From Winogradskyella forsetii (lineage in GTDB: Bacteria; Bacteroidota; Bacteroidia; Flavobacteriales; Flavobacteriaceae): DNA of 64,000 nt. Below the pieces are notes generated by a model. It had not been told where the DNA came from and ran no database searches. It saw only the letters and a program-made list of their open reading frames with translations. Positions 27,987 to 36,236 of the stretch are shown here, piece by piece (the first letter of the stretch is position 1; every line of letters starts with the position of its first letter). The stretch covers positions 3,382,501 to 3,446,500 of the forward strand of contig NZ_CP053348.1 in NCBI RefSeq assembly GCF_013394595.1, read 5' to 3'. A program made the translations under genes and the position numbers.

Positions 27987-28857
27987 TGATACTTGTGGTT
28001 TGTAAGTCGATGGTCTTAGGTTTGCTATTCAAAATATCGTCTAACATGTTGTGATAGGCTTCAAAATTATTCAAATTTTTGTGTCCACCTTGGATAACCG
28101 TATGCAATTTTGTGAGACTTGGATTGATCTGAGCTAATTTCACACTCGATTTATACGGAATCAACTTATCGTGTGTGCCATGTATAATATGAATTGGGCA
28201 TTGCACATATTTTAACCACTTATATGTTGGCAAAGGATATTTGATCAATAGGGACAGTGGCATAAATGGCATATAACGTGCCGTCACTTTGGTTAAACTA
28301 TAATATGGCGCATCCAAAATCAATAGTTTAGGGTGATTCATGGATGCCAACTTTGCCGCAAAACCAGAACCTAAGGACCGACCATAAAGTATAATTCGGT
28401 CTTCGGTGGTTTGCTTTTTAATTTCATCATAGACCAATTGTAAATCACGCTTAATGGCTTTTTGCGAGCGCTTTCCAGTGCTTTTTCCGAAACCACGATA
28501 ATCCACCATCAACACGTTATAGCCATGCCTGGTAAAATCGACGGCAAATTTCCCCCATCCTTTTATGCTTTTTGAATTTCCTTTGAGATACAGCATCACA
28601 CCTTTGCTTTCCTCTTTCGGAAAAAAGCGCAAACCGTTAATTATGGCGCCATCCCTAGTTTCTAAATTATACTCTTTGGTGGCTTGGTTTTCATAATCAA
28701 ATTGAAAATCCTTATGCAGTTTTTCAGGTTTAAAAAGCATATAATCCTGCAAATAATATAGCGCAATGCTAACTGCTATATAAATGGCTAAGATTAAAAT
28801 TATGATTGAAATCCAGTACGACATATCAATAACAAATACTTTTTTTAAAGATAGCAA
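27946..28857 (-). CDS. Membrane-anchored alpha/beta hydrolase (copy 1)
   Basis: A 303-residue hydrolase with an N-terminal helix ('SYWISIIILILAIYIAVSIA'). The core has 'YLKGNSKSIKGWGKFAVDF', nucleophile elbow GRSLGSG, acid 'IIHGTHDKLIPY' and His in 'QGGHKNL'. It is colinear and clearly paralogous with the next gene ('VMLYLKGNSK' versus 'VILYFHGNAG'), but has Lys in place of the usual His in the HGxx oxyanion motif. It carries an extra basic C-terminal tail, whose coding region overlaps the start of the second copy. An in-frame ATG at 28827 also precedes the helix. Confidence 0.86.
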   Translation of the reverse strand: MLSLKKVFVIDMSYWISIIILILAIYIAVSIALYYLQDYMLFKPEKLHKDFQFDYENQATKEYNLETRDGAIINGLRFFPKEESKGVMLYLKGNSKSIKGWGKFAVDFTRHGYNVLMVDYRGFGKSTGKRSQKAIKRDLQLVYDEIKKQTTEDRIILYGRSLGSGFAAKLASMNHPKLLILDAPYYSLTKVTARYMPFMPLSLLIKYPLPTYKWLKYVQCPIHIIHGTHDKLIPYKSSVKLAQINPSLTKLHTVIQGGHKNLNNFEAYHNMLDDILNSKPKTIDLQTTSINVIHSSKPTKKKA

Positions 28858-28867
28858 AAATTAATGC

Positions 28868-29560
28868 TTAGAGGTATTTCATAAAAATATCAGCAAATGG
28901 GTCCTGATTAACGACCGTGTAATAAAATAAAGCACCCAACCAACCATGTACTATGCCAAGCACATAAATATTCTTGGCTTTCAAATAGATATAACCGTAG
29001 AACAAAGCCAAAACAAAAGTCCCAAGTATTAACCATAGTGATGGATAATGCACAACAGAAAAAAGAATAGCAGTTATTAATATAATTAAGGGTTTTGAAA
29101 GTTTAAAACTTTTAATGTGATTTAGATTTCCAGCAACCAATGCGATAGTCAAAAATTGTTGCACAGTTCCCCAAATAGGATAAGTGATGAGAAGTGGCAG
29201 TATATGCCATGTGACATTTAAAGTACCTTGAATATATCCTATCATAACGAAAGACATTATAGAAACTAAAGAAAATGGCAAGACCAGCTTAAGAACTGCT
29301 AGAAAATTATCTGTTCTAAACCCCCAATCCGTAAGTACCAACTTATCCTTTTTATAGCGATACATCAAATATGCTGACCAAGCTAGTATGGTCACATTTA
29401 CAAAAGATAATCGCCAATTTAAATAATCGACAAAAACGAATTTGCTGACTGCTGTGATGACAACGGCTAGGATTTCTAAAATTCTAACCTTGTCCGAGGC
29501 TGGTCTAGTGAGATTTAGGCTTGAAAACTCAATTAAATATGAAGTAAGTCTATTTTTCAT
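28868..29560 (-). CDS. CPBP-like integral membrane protein, degenerate active site
   Basis: A 230-residue protein with six or seven hydrophobic segments. The C-terminal half follows the CPBP/CAAX-protease pattern: 'VVHYPSLWLILGTFVLALFY', 'GYIYLKAKNIYVLGIVHGW'. The first motif, normally EExxxR, reads 'GTVQQFLTIAL', so both catalytic Glu are replaced by Gln. The His of the other two motifs are kept. This suggests a non-proteolytic relative or a changed mechanism. It is encoded 10 bp before the hydrolase pair, so co-transcription is likely. Confidence 0.65.
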   Translation of the reverse strand: MKNRLTSYLIEFSSLNLTRPASDKVRILEILAVVITAVSKFVFVDYLNWRLSFVNVTILAWSAYLMYRYKKDKLVLTDWGFRTDNFLAVLKLVLPFSLVSIMSFVMIGYIQGTLNVTWHILPLLITYPIWGTVQQFLTIALVAGNLNHIKSFKLSKPLIILITAILFSVVHYPSLWLILGTFVLALFYGYIYLKAKNIYVLGIVHGWLGALFYYTVVNQDPFADIFMKYL

Positions 29561-29574
29561 AATGTAATTAATTT

Positions 29575-29610
29575 AAAACCTCACAGTAAGCTATAATACC
29601 ATGAGGTTTT
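29575..29610 (-). terminator. Possible terminator after yiaA-like gene
   Basis: AAAACCTCA (29575-29583) pairs with TGAGGTTTT (29602-29610), in the gap between the yiaA-like gene and the CPBP-like gene. The T-run is short. Confidence 0.5.
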
Positions 29611-29637
29611 GGGTTACTAATTAACCTATCATCAAAA

Positions 29638-30129
29638 CTAATCGTCGTCTTCTTTTGTTTCTAACTCATTATTGATATAAGCCACATCTCTTGTGTTTTT
29701 CTGAACAGCAATGGCCGAGAACAAACTTAAAGTGAAAGACATCGCATAGAAACCTTTTTCGCTGAGTTCCAAATCCGCGTTCCACAGGCCTATGGTTAAT
29801 AAAACAATAGCTGCAATTGAGGTAAACCAACTGATACCGTAATACATTTCTGTAACTTGGATGTTTTCTAGTTTGTCCCTAACAGCTTTTTGCACTGAAA
29901 TTACCGAAAATAGGCCAAAGAGTAAAATGGTAAAATAATAGCCTTTTTCATTGAGTTCCATAGTGGCATTCCAGAGGCCAACGCAGTAAGCGACCATACC
30001 AATGAGCAGAGCCGTCCATGAAGCTCCAATAAATGCAGGTGTGGGTTTATGATTATACACCTTTTTTTCTCTCTTTTTCGATTTAGCGTTTTCGTCGTCT
30101 TTTAATGATACTGTCGTTTGATAATTCAT
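29638..30129 (-). CDS. YiaA/YiaB-family inner-membrane protein
   Basis: A 163-residue protein with two copies of the YiaAB two-helix domain (PF05360), at about 33-85 and 97-148. The copies share 'GLWNA.(M/D)EL(N/S)EKG' and end in '(S/A)VQK..RD', showing internal duplication. Four membrane helices are predicted between a charged N-terminus (KSKKREKKV) and an acidic tail (ETKEDDD). The role of this family is unknown. Confidence 0.85.
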   Translation of the reverse strand: MNYQTTVSLKDDENAKSKKREKKVYNHKPTPAFIGASWTALLIGMVAYCVGLWNATMELNEKGYYFTILLFGLFSVISVQKAVRDKLENIQVTEMYYGISWFTSIAAIVLLTIGLWNADLELSEKGFYAMSFTLSLFSAIAVQKNTRDVAYINNELETKEDDD

Positions 30130-30280
30130 ATTGTTTTGTTTTAATGATTATGGGTCAAAAGTCGAACAAAAGAGAGAGTTCATAAAACCAAATTTTCAAT
30201 ATAACTGACGATATATTTTATTATATATATCTAAAAAAGCCTATTTTTAATGTGATAAAACAATTTTTAATGACGTTTAA

Positions 30281-31777
30281 ATGAATGATATTAAATCTAT
30301 AATTGACACATTATCGGTTGAAGACCATCAGAAATTTGTGTCTTATCTTCAACAAAAGAATAAGCGGAAAGACACTAAAAATATTCAATTGTTTAAATTA
30401 CTTTCCAATTCCGATGACGATTCGAAGGTCATTTGCAAACAACTTTATAATGTTGAGAAAAGCAACGCTTATCATGCGCTTAGAAAACGTTTGTTTCAAT
30501 CTATAATAGATTTTACTGCCAATAAAAACCTTGATGACGAAAACTCCATAGATATGCAGATTGTTAAATATATCTTGGCATCACGCACTTTCTTGCTTCA
30601 GAACAATTTCAATATTGCTTACAAAATTTTGGACAAAGCAGAACGGCTTGCAGATGAGCATTTGCTTTTCACGATACTTAATGAAATTTACCATACCAAA
30701 ATTCAGTATGCTTCCCATTATCCCAAAATAGATTTAGAACAATTAATAATCAAACAAAAAGTAAACCAGAAAAAACATCAATTAGAAGACCAACTTAATA
30801 TTGTCTATGCCAAATTGAAATCCATGTTGAATGAAGTCAGCTATCAAGGAAAAGTCATCAATTTTGAAACTGAATTGGAAATTTTACTAAAAGCACATCA
30901 AATTGAAATTAATTCTTCTCTTTCTTTTAAGTCATTATATCAGATTTTATCTATTGCGAATATTTCGGCATTAGTCACCAAAAAATATTACAGTATAGAA
31001 AGCTTCGTCATGAAAAGCTATGACATTCTGAAACAGAAAAAGGAAACCGACAAACAGCTCTATTATCAAATTCAGATTGTTTACATAATTGCCAACACGC
31101 TTTTCAGAAATAAAAAATTTGCAACATCTTTAAACTATATTAAAGAGATGGAACAATTGATGCAACTTAAAAAAAAGGCTTATCATAAATCCTTCACATT
31201 AAAGAAAACTTTGGTTGAAGCATTAAATCTCAACTACAGCAACAAACAAGAAGAGGCTATTTTAATTACCGAGAGCGTTATGAACAAAAAACACGATGAT
31301 CTTGAAGCCATATTGGACCTGCATTTATCTTGTTTTATGTTTTACTTTCAAAGTGGCAATTTTATTAAAGCGAAATCAATTTCAGCAAAATTTTATCATA
31401 CAGATCAATGGTACAAAGAAAAAGCAGGCATAGATTGGGTCATTAAAAAAAACGTCTCAGAACTCCTATTATATATTGAATTACAGGAAGACGATTTATT
31501 CTTTTTGCGATTAAAAAGTTTTAGGCGTGTGTATTCAAATTATCTAAAAAACATAGGACAAAACCGGATTCTTACGTTTTTGAAATTTGCAGAACACTAT
31601 TACCTAAAACCAGAAAGTGTAAGTACCGAAGAATTTAAAAACAAATTAGAAATTGCCTTTGAATGGGTCACCATTAATGAAGAAGACATTTTTGTAATTA
31701 GCTTTTATGCTTGGCTGAAAAGCAAAGTAGAAAACAAGGATTTATATCAAACTACGCTTCACCTGTTAAATCCGTAA
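30281..31777 (+). CDS. Cytoplasmic helical-repeat protein, unknown function
   Basis: A 498-residue protein without signal peptide or membrane segment. It is almost wholly alpha-helical and Lys/Leu-rich, and several stretches look like TPR-type helix pairs ('NNFNIAYKILDKAERLADEH', 'NKKFATSLNYIKEMEQLMQL', 'SGNFIKAKSISAKFYHTDQW'). The N-terminal 'SIIDTLSVEDHQKFVSYLQQ' is a compact helical domain. A regulatory or scaffold role is possible, but I cannot name a family. It is divergent from the yiaA-like gene. Confidence 0.7.
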   Translation: MNDIKSIIDTLSVEDHQKFVSYLQQKNKRKDTKNIQLFKLLSNSDDDSKVICKQLYNVEKSNAYHALRKRLFQSIIDFTANKNLDDENSIDMQIVKYILASRTFLLQNNFNIAYKILDKAERLADEHLLFTILNEIYHTKIQYASHYPKIDLEQLIIKQKVNQKKHQLEDQLNIVYAKLKSMLNEVSYQGKVINFETELEILLKAHQIEINSSLSFKSLYQILSIANISALVTKKYYSIESFVMKSYDILKQKKETDKQLYYQIQIVYIIANTLFRNKKFATSLNYIKEMEQLMQLKKKAYHKSFTLKKTLVEALNLNYSNKQEEAILITESVMNKKHDDLEAILDLHLSCFMFYFQSGNFIKAKSISAKFYHTDQWYKEKAGIDWVIKKNVSELLLYIELQEDDLFFLRLKSFRRVYSNYLKNIGQNRILTFLKFAEHYYLKPESVSTEEFKNKLEIAFEWVTINEEDIFVISFYAWLKSKVENKDLYQTTLHLLNP

Positions 31778-31865
31778 TGTTAAATTTGCTGTTAAAAATA
31801 AACCTCTTATTAAACGTTTTAAATCATCATCTGTCTAAACAAGTATAACAATAAATTATAAAAAG

Positions 31866-32309
31866 ATGAAAAAATTAGTAATTATTGCCCTAGCTCTTGT
31901 AAGCTTGAACGCTTTCGCACAACGAAAAGAACACAACAAGATGGACAGAGAAAACCGTTCTGAATTACGAAAGGATATGACGCCATCTGACATCGCAGAT
32001 TTAAAATCGAAACAGCTAACTTTAAAATTAGATTTAACAGATGCGCAACAAAAAGACGTACACCAATTGATTTTTGATGAAGCCACAACAAGACAAAGCT
32101 TAAGAAAAGCAAACAAATCGGCAGATAGCGAAAAAAGAGCAAAACCTTCTAAGGAAGATATTGTAAAGATGCAAAACGAAAGATTGGACGCCCAAATAGA
32201 AATGAAGCGTAAAATGAAAAAGATTTTAACCGAAGAGCAATATGCTAAGTTTGAGAAAATGAAACCTAAAAAACATAAAAAAAGAAGAAAGCATAATATA
32301 AACAATTAG
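31866..32309 (+). CDS. Small secreted Spy/LTXXQ-like protein
   Basis: A 147-residue protein with a signal peptide (MKKLVIIALALVSLNAFAQ) and a helical, charged body. Two LTxxQ-type motifs are present ('LDLTDAQQKDVHQLIFDEAT' and 'ILTEEQYAKFEKM'). Spacing and motifs resemble CpxP/Spy periplasmic chaperones and related stress proteins. The tail is strongly basic (KPKKHKKRRKHN). It ends 25 bp before a terminator. Confidence 0.72.
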   Translation: MKKLVIIALALVSLNAFAQRKEHNKMDRENRSELRKDMTPSDIADLKSKQLTLKLDLTDAQQKDVHQLIFDEATTRQSLRKANKSADSEKRAKPSKEDIVKMQNERLDAQIEMKRKMKKILTEEQYAKFEKMKPKKHKKRRKHNINN

Positions 32310-32330
32310 ATCAAACTTCTTTTGACCATA

Positions 32331-32358
32331 AAAAGTATCGGATATCCGATACTTTTTT
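32331..32358 (+). terminator. Terminator
   Basis: Perfect palindrome AGTATCGGATATCCGATACT at 32334-32353, flanked by AAA and followed by six Ts. Confidence 0.9.
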
Positions 32359-32413
32359 ATTTTATTGAATAAAATGATTACTTTAGTACCTGAATTTAAT
32401 TAAACAATCCAAA

Positions 32414-32758
32414 ATGAAAAAAGTATTTACACTATGTTTATTTGTATTTGCAATGTTTCTTGGAAACCAATCTGTGGTTGCACAAAATAGCAAACTAGAA
32501 GCAAAACAAGAAATAAATTCCGAAGCTGCTGATAAAACCGAAGCTTTGAGACAATATGTGAAATTTAGCAAAGAACAACGCAACGAAATATACACAGCTT
32601 TGCAATCTTATGGACAGAGCAAAGCACGTATAGCTGCTAATCCAGTAACTGAAGCAGAAGTTGCAAAAATTGAAAAATTGTTGGACGATAGAGTCAAATC
32701 GATTTTAAACGACGAACAATATGAGCGTTATAAAGCTTACATCGCAGAAAATCAATAA
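32414..32758 (+). CDS. Small secreted helical protein, LTXXQ-like
   Basis: A 114-residue protein with a signal peptide (MKKVFTLCLFVFAMFLGNQS then VVAQ). The body is helical and ends with the same '(I)LNDEQYERYKAYIAENQ' style as the preceding Spy-like protein ('ILTEEQYAKFEKM'). The two are therefore probably distant paralogues, though separated by a terminator. Function unknown; periplasmic location expected. Confidence 0.7.
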   Translation: MKKVFTLCLFVFAMFLGNQSVVAQNSKLEAKQEINSEAADKTEALRQYVKFSKEQRNEIYTALQSYGQSKARIAANPVTEAEVAKIEKLLDDRVKSILNDEQYERYKAYIAENQ

Positions 32759-32787
32759 AAAAAGCCTCGTTTAACGAGGCTTTTTTA
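32757..32787. terminator. Bidirectional terminator
   Basis: AAAAAAGCCTCG, loop TTTAA, CGAGGCTTTTTT. It serves the LTXXQ-like gene on plus and hemL on minus. Confidence 0.92.
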
Positions 32788-34074
32788 TTACAATGTTTTG
32801 GCGATATTTTCTACTGCCGAAATCGTTGTGTTCAAATCCTCGTAAGTTAAGGCATCTGTTATAAACCAAGTTTCAAAAGCACTTGGCGCGATATAAATGC
32901 CTTCGTTAAGCATGCCGTGAAAGAATTTCTTAAAGGTCTCATTATTTCCTTTGGCAGCTGAATCAAAATCTACCACAGTAGTCTCAGAAAAATGAACAGA
33001 TATCATAGAACCGATTCTGTTAATGGTATGGACAATGTTATTTTTATTTAAAGCGTCAGAAATACCATTATGAAGATATTTCGTTTTCTCTTCTAGCCTA
33101 TTCATCAATCCCTTATCTGAGTTAATTGTTTTTAGCATAGCCAAACCTGCCGCCATCGCTAAGGGATTTCCACTTAATGTTCCAGCCTGATAGACAGGTC
33201 CAATTGGAGCCAAATAATCCATAATTTCATTTCGGGCAGCAAAAGCACCAACTGGCAATCCACCGCCAACGACCTTACCAAAACAAACAATATCTGCATC
33301 GACATTTTTCAGCTCTTGCACGCCACCTTTGGCCAATCTAAATCCAGTCATTACCTCATCAAAAATCAATAAGATACTATGCTCATCACATAAGGCTCTC
33401 AAACCTTCAAGAAAACCATCAACTGGCGGAATACAGCCCATATTTCCTGCTACAGGCTCTATAATAATAGCTGCGATTTCGTTTCTATTCGATGAAACGA
33501 GTTCCTTTACATTATCGATATCATTATATTTAGCCAACAAGGTGTCCTTCGCCGTTCCTTGGGTTACTCCAGGACTATTTGGTGTTCCAAAAGTAATGGC
33601 ACCACTTCCTGCTGCGATTAGAAACGAATCGCTATGACCATGATAACAGCCAGCAAACTTAATAATTTTGTCTTTTTTTGTAAATCCTCGTGCCAATCGA
33701 ATGGCACTCATACACGCTTCTGTCCCAGAATTCACAAACCTAATTTTATCAATATTTGGTACCATGGAAACCGCCAATTCTGCAATTTCGGTTTCAATCG
33801 CCGTTGGCATTCCAAAGGAGGTGCCTTGTTTTGTTTTTTCAATTACGGCATCTACAACAGGCGGAAATGCATGACCCAATAACATCGGTCCCCAAGAATT
33901 TATATAATCTATAAAACGATTTCCGTCCTCGTCATAAACATAAGCGCCTTTGGCTGATTTCGCAAAAATTGGAGTACCACCAACGGCATTAAAAGCCCTT
34001 ACAGGCGAATTTACGCCTCCAGGAATAACCTTTTGCGCTTCTTTAAACAGAGCACTACTTCTTTGATATAACAT
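32788..34074 (-). CDS. hemL: Glutamate-1-semialdehyde 2,1-aminomutase
   Basis: Converts glutamate-1-semialdehyde to 5-aminolevulinate, the C5 route to haem. The 428-residue PLP enzyme has '[17 protein letters not shown]' (phosphate-binding loop), Asp239-Glu240 in [11 protein letters not shown] and the Schiff-base Lys267 in [14 protein letters not shown]. Length is normal. It begins 3 bp after the stop of the glucosaminidase gene, so it is probably co-transcribed. hemA and other haem genes are not in the window. Confidence 0.97.
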   Translation of the reverse strand: MLYQRSSALFKEAQKVIPGGVNSPVRAFNAVGGTPIFAKSAKGAYVYDEDGNRFIDYINSWGPMLLGHAFPPVVDAVIEKTKQGTSFGMPTAIETEIAELAVSMVPNIDKIRFVNSGTEACMSAIRLARGFTKKDKIIKFAGCYHGHSDSFLIAAGSGAITFGTPNSPGVTQGTAKDTLLAKYNDIDNVKELVSSNRNEIAAIIIEPVAGNMGCIPPVDGFLEGLRALCDEHSILLIFDEVMTGFRLAKGGVQELKNVDADIVCFGKVVGGGLPVGAFAARNEIMDYLAPIGPVYQAGTLSGNPLAMAAGLAMLKTINSDKGLMNRLEEKTKYLHNGISDALNKNNIVHTINRIGSMISVHFSETTVVDFDSAAKGNNETFKKFFHGMLNEGIYIAPSAFETWFITDALTYEDLNTTISAVENIAKTL

Positions 34075-34077
34075 AAA

Positions 34078-34896
34078 TTAATTAGGAATAATAAGTTGTT
34101 GACCTATAGTAAGATTATTTGATCTTAAATTGTTTTCGGCCTTAATGGCGTCAACGGTAGTTTTATACAATCTTGAAAGGGAATATAAGGTATCACCTTT
34201 TGTTACCGTATGTTTTTTTGTGACAGATTTTTTATGTCCTTCAATTATTGTAGTTGATTTCCTTGCAGTTTTAGATACTGTTCCTTCAAGGACCTCATCA
34301 TCATATTTATAAAGTTGATAACGCTCTATTAAACTAATCAGTTTTTGAGGATATTGCCTATCAGTAGCATAACCCGCAGCTCTCAAACCTTTGGCCCAAC
34401 CTTTATAATCATCTGGTTTTAATTTGAACAAACTCGCATAACGACTTCGTCCTGTTAAGAATTCTGAATGGTCCTCATAAGACATCTCTGCTCTTTGATA
34501 TTTTCTGAAACATTCTTGGGAACGATCATCATCGTGGTAGATTTTAGCACCTTTCCAGCCATGACATTTAATTCCAAAATGATTATTCGCCTCTATTGCT
34601 AATCGGCCTCGTCCAACACCAGATTCCAACACACCTTGAGCCAATGTAATACTCGCCGGAATTTTATGGGTTCGCATTTTGTCTTTAGCTATTTCGGCAT
34701 AAAGCGCTATATAAACCTCTACAGTACTAGGTGCTTCATTAACTTTTACGATGGGTTTTTCGCTATCCTTTTCTCGCTCCTTAACAACGACTGTTTTATT
34801 TCGACTATCGTTTTTCCTCTTTGTTACAATGCCCTTTTTGGGACCACAACTCATTGCAGACAAAACTATTAATATGACTATATATCTAATCTTCAT
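34078..34896 (-). CDS. Peptidoglycan glucosaminidase lipoprotein with LysM
   Basis: A 272-residue lipoprotein (lipobox SAMSC, Cys17). A glucosaminidase domain (GH73 type) spans about 58-215, with the catalytic Glu91 in LAQGVLESGVGRGRLA and the following 'NHFGIKCHGWKGAKIYHDDD'. A LysM domain spans about 227-272 (HTVTKGDTLYSLSRLYKTTV, LTIGQQLIIPN). It should cleave glycan strands of peptidoglycan while bound to the wall. It lies between an ACC-deaminase-like gene (4 bp upstream) and hemL (3 bp downstream), forming a tight three-gene unit. Confidence 0.92.
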   Translation of the reverse strand: MKIRYIVILIVLSAMSCGPKKGIVTKRKNDSRNKTVVVKEREKDSEKPIVKVNEAPSTVEVYIALYAEIAKDKMRTHKIPASITLAQGVLESGVGRGRLAIEANNHFGIKCHGWKGAKIYHDDDRSQECFRKYQRAEMSYEDHSEFLTGRSRYASLFKLKPDDYKGWAKGLRAAGYATDRQYPQKLISLIERYQLYKYDDEVLEGTVSKTARKSTTIIEGHKKSVTKKHTVTKGDTLYSLSRLYKTTVDAIKAENNLRSNNLTIGQQLIIPN

Positions 34897-34900
34897 TATT

Positions 34901-35806
34901 TTACACTTCGATTAAAGGCTGATTTTTACGTTTCAACATGGCATTAACTCCAGCGATACCTTGTAGGCCTCCAGTATGGATCACCAATAGTTTCGAATCT
35001 TTTGGAAAAAACCCTTTTTCAATTAAATCAAAAACACCAAATAGCATTTTACCGGTATATATAGGATCTAATGGAATGTTATAAACTCTCTTGAATCTGT
35101 TTATAAACGTAATCAATTCAGGCTTTATTTTACCATAACCGCCAAAATGGTAATCCGTTATTAAATCCCAATGGTCTTGATTTGCAAATTTACGAATATC
35201 TTGTTGTAAAAAATCACCTTTCAAAGCAGGAAAACCTAATATTTTCTGATGCCTTTGCGAAGCATTGATTATTCCTGAAATTGTTCCACCAGTTCCTACC
35301 GCGCAACAGATATAGTCAAAATTAAAATCATCTGCTTGTAAAATCTCTTCGCAACCTTTAACGGCCAAATTATTTGTTCCACCTTCTGGAAGTAAGTAAA
35401 AATCACCAAAACGGTCTTTTAATTCGCCGATAAAATCTTTACTGGTTTTCTTTCTGAAAGATGCTCTTGAAATAAAGTCAAGATGCATGCCACAGGTTTT
35501 CGCAAATTGTAATGTTGGGTTTAATTCTTGGTTTAATCCTAGCTCCTCACCTCTTATAACACCAATAGTTTTGAATCCATTTACTTTTCCTGCATAAGCC
35601 ACTGCTGCAATATGATTTGAAAACGCACCACCAAAAGTTAATAATGTTGTTGCACCAATGCGTTTGGCTTCCTTTATATTATATTTTAATTTTCGGTATT
35701 TATTTCCAGAAATAAAGGGATGAATTAAGTCCTCTCGCTTAATGGCCATTTTTATAGAAGAATTTTCAATAAACAAATAATGATTAGCAATATCGAAATT
35801 AAACAA
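34901..35806 (-). CDS. 1-aminocyclopropane-1-carboxylate deaminase / D-cysteine desulfhydrase family
   Basis: A 301-residue PLP enzyme of fold type II. The PLP Lys36 is in FISGNKYRKL, followed by 'LLTFGGAFSNHIAAVAYAG' and the phosphate loop 'AVGTGGTISGI'. The family includes ACC deaminase and D-cysteine desulfhydrase; sequence alone does not separate them here. It is the first gene of the unit with the glucosaminidase and hemL. A TACTTTTG box on the minus strand lies 13 bp upstream of the ATG. Confidence 0.88.
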   Translation of the reverse strand: MFNFDIANHYLFIENSSIKMAIKREDLIHPFISGNKYRKLKYNIKEAKRIGATTLLTFGGAFSNHIAAVAYAGKVNGFKTIGVIRGEELGLNQELNPTLQFAKTCGMHLDFISRASFRKKTSKDFIGELKDRFGDFYLLPEGGTNNLAVKGCEEILQADDFNFDYICCAVGTGGTISGIINASQRHQKILGFPALKGDFLQQDIRKFANQDHWDLITDYHFGGYGKIKPELITFINRFKRVYNIPLDPIYTGKMLFGVFDLIEKGFFPKDSKLLVIHTGGLQGIAGVNAMLKRKNQPLIEV

Positions 35807-35818
35807 ATCTTTTTTTTA

Positions 35819-35826
35819 CAAAAGTA
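35819..35826 (-). promoter_or_regulatory. Candidate -7 box for ACC-deaminase-like operon
   Basis: Read on minus, TACTTTTG matches TANNTTTG just upstream of the ATG at 35806. The -33 element is weak. Confidence 0.45.
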
Positions 35827-36081
35827 CTTAACTCATTTTTAATAAATTCTTTGTAGCATTAAAAAACAAAATGAAATGCTTTTATAGATTGTTTTATAGT
35901 TTAAAGTTTACCAACCATCGAACCGTATGGTTTACTCATCGAAAAATACTTGTTAGCAGATGCATGTCTTTTAATTTTGCTTAAGAATTTATCCCTCTTT
36001 AGTGTGAATTACTTATTGCGTATTCATTTTAATGATTTCTGATTATATTGAGATTTAGTAATAAAAATACTCATTTAAGTG

Positions 36082-36131
36082 TTTTATCGATGTTTTTAAT
36101 CGTTTTATCGGATAAAAATTATTTTTTATCG
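36082..36131 (+). promoter_or_regulatory. Three TTTTATCG direct repeats at 21-bp spacing
   Basis: TTTTATCG occurs at 36082, 36103 and 36124, exactly 21 bp apart (two helical turns). The middle copy is half of the palindrome TTTTATC-G-GATAAAA (36103-36117). They lie ~105-155 bp before the 1622-residue gene, inside a 430-bp gap (35807-36236) that otherwise shows no gene. The phasing suggests binding sites for a regulator. Confidence 0.5.
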
Positions 36132-36236
36132 GATTTTTTTATTACACTTGTCAAAATTTTAAGGTCTAAAACAACAAAGAACCAAAAGAAATTACGTACA
36201 ACCATTTAGATATCCCTCGTCTAAAACCTACTTACT

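Noticed and set aside
31856-32305. Minus-strand open frame of 149 codons rich in Cys, Phe and Leu
   Set aside because: It lies exactly antisense to the Spy/LTXXQ-like gene, which has a signal peptide and motifs. The hydrophobicity is an artefact of Lys/Glu codons read backwards.
35870-35985. Short plus-strand frame of about 37 codons in the gap before the 1622-residue gene
   Set aside because: No recognisable domain, signal peptide or conserved pattern; expected by chance in a 430-bp gap.
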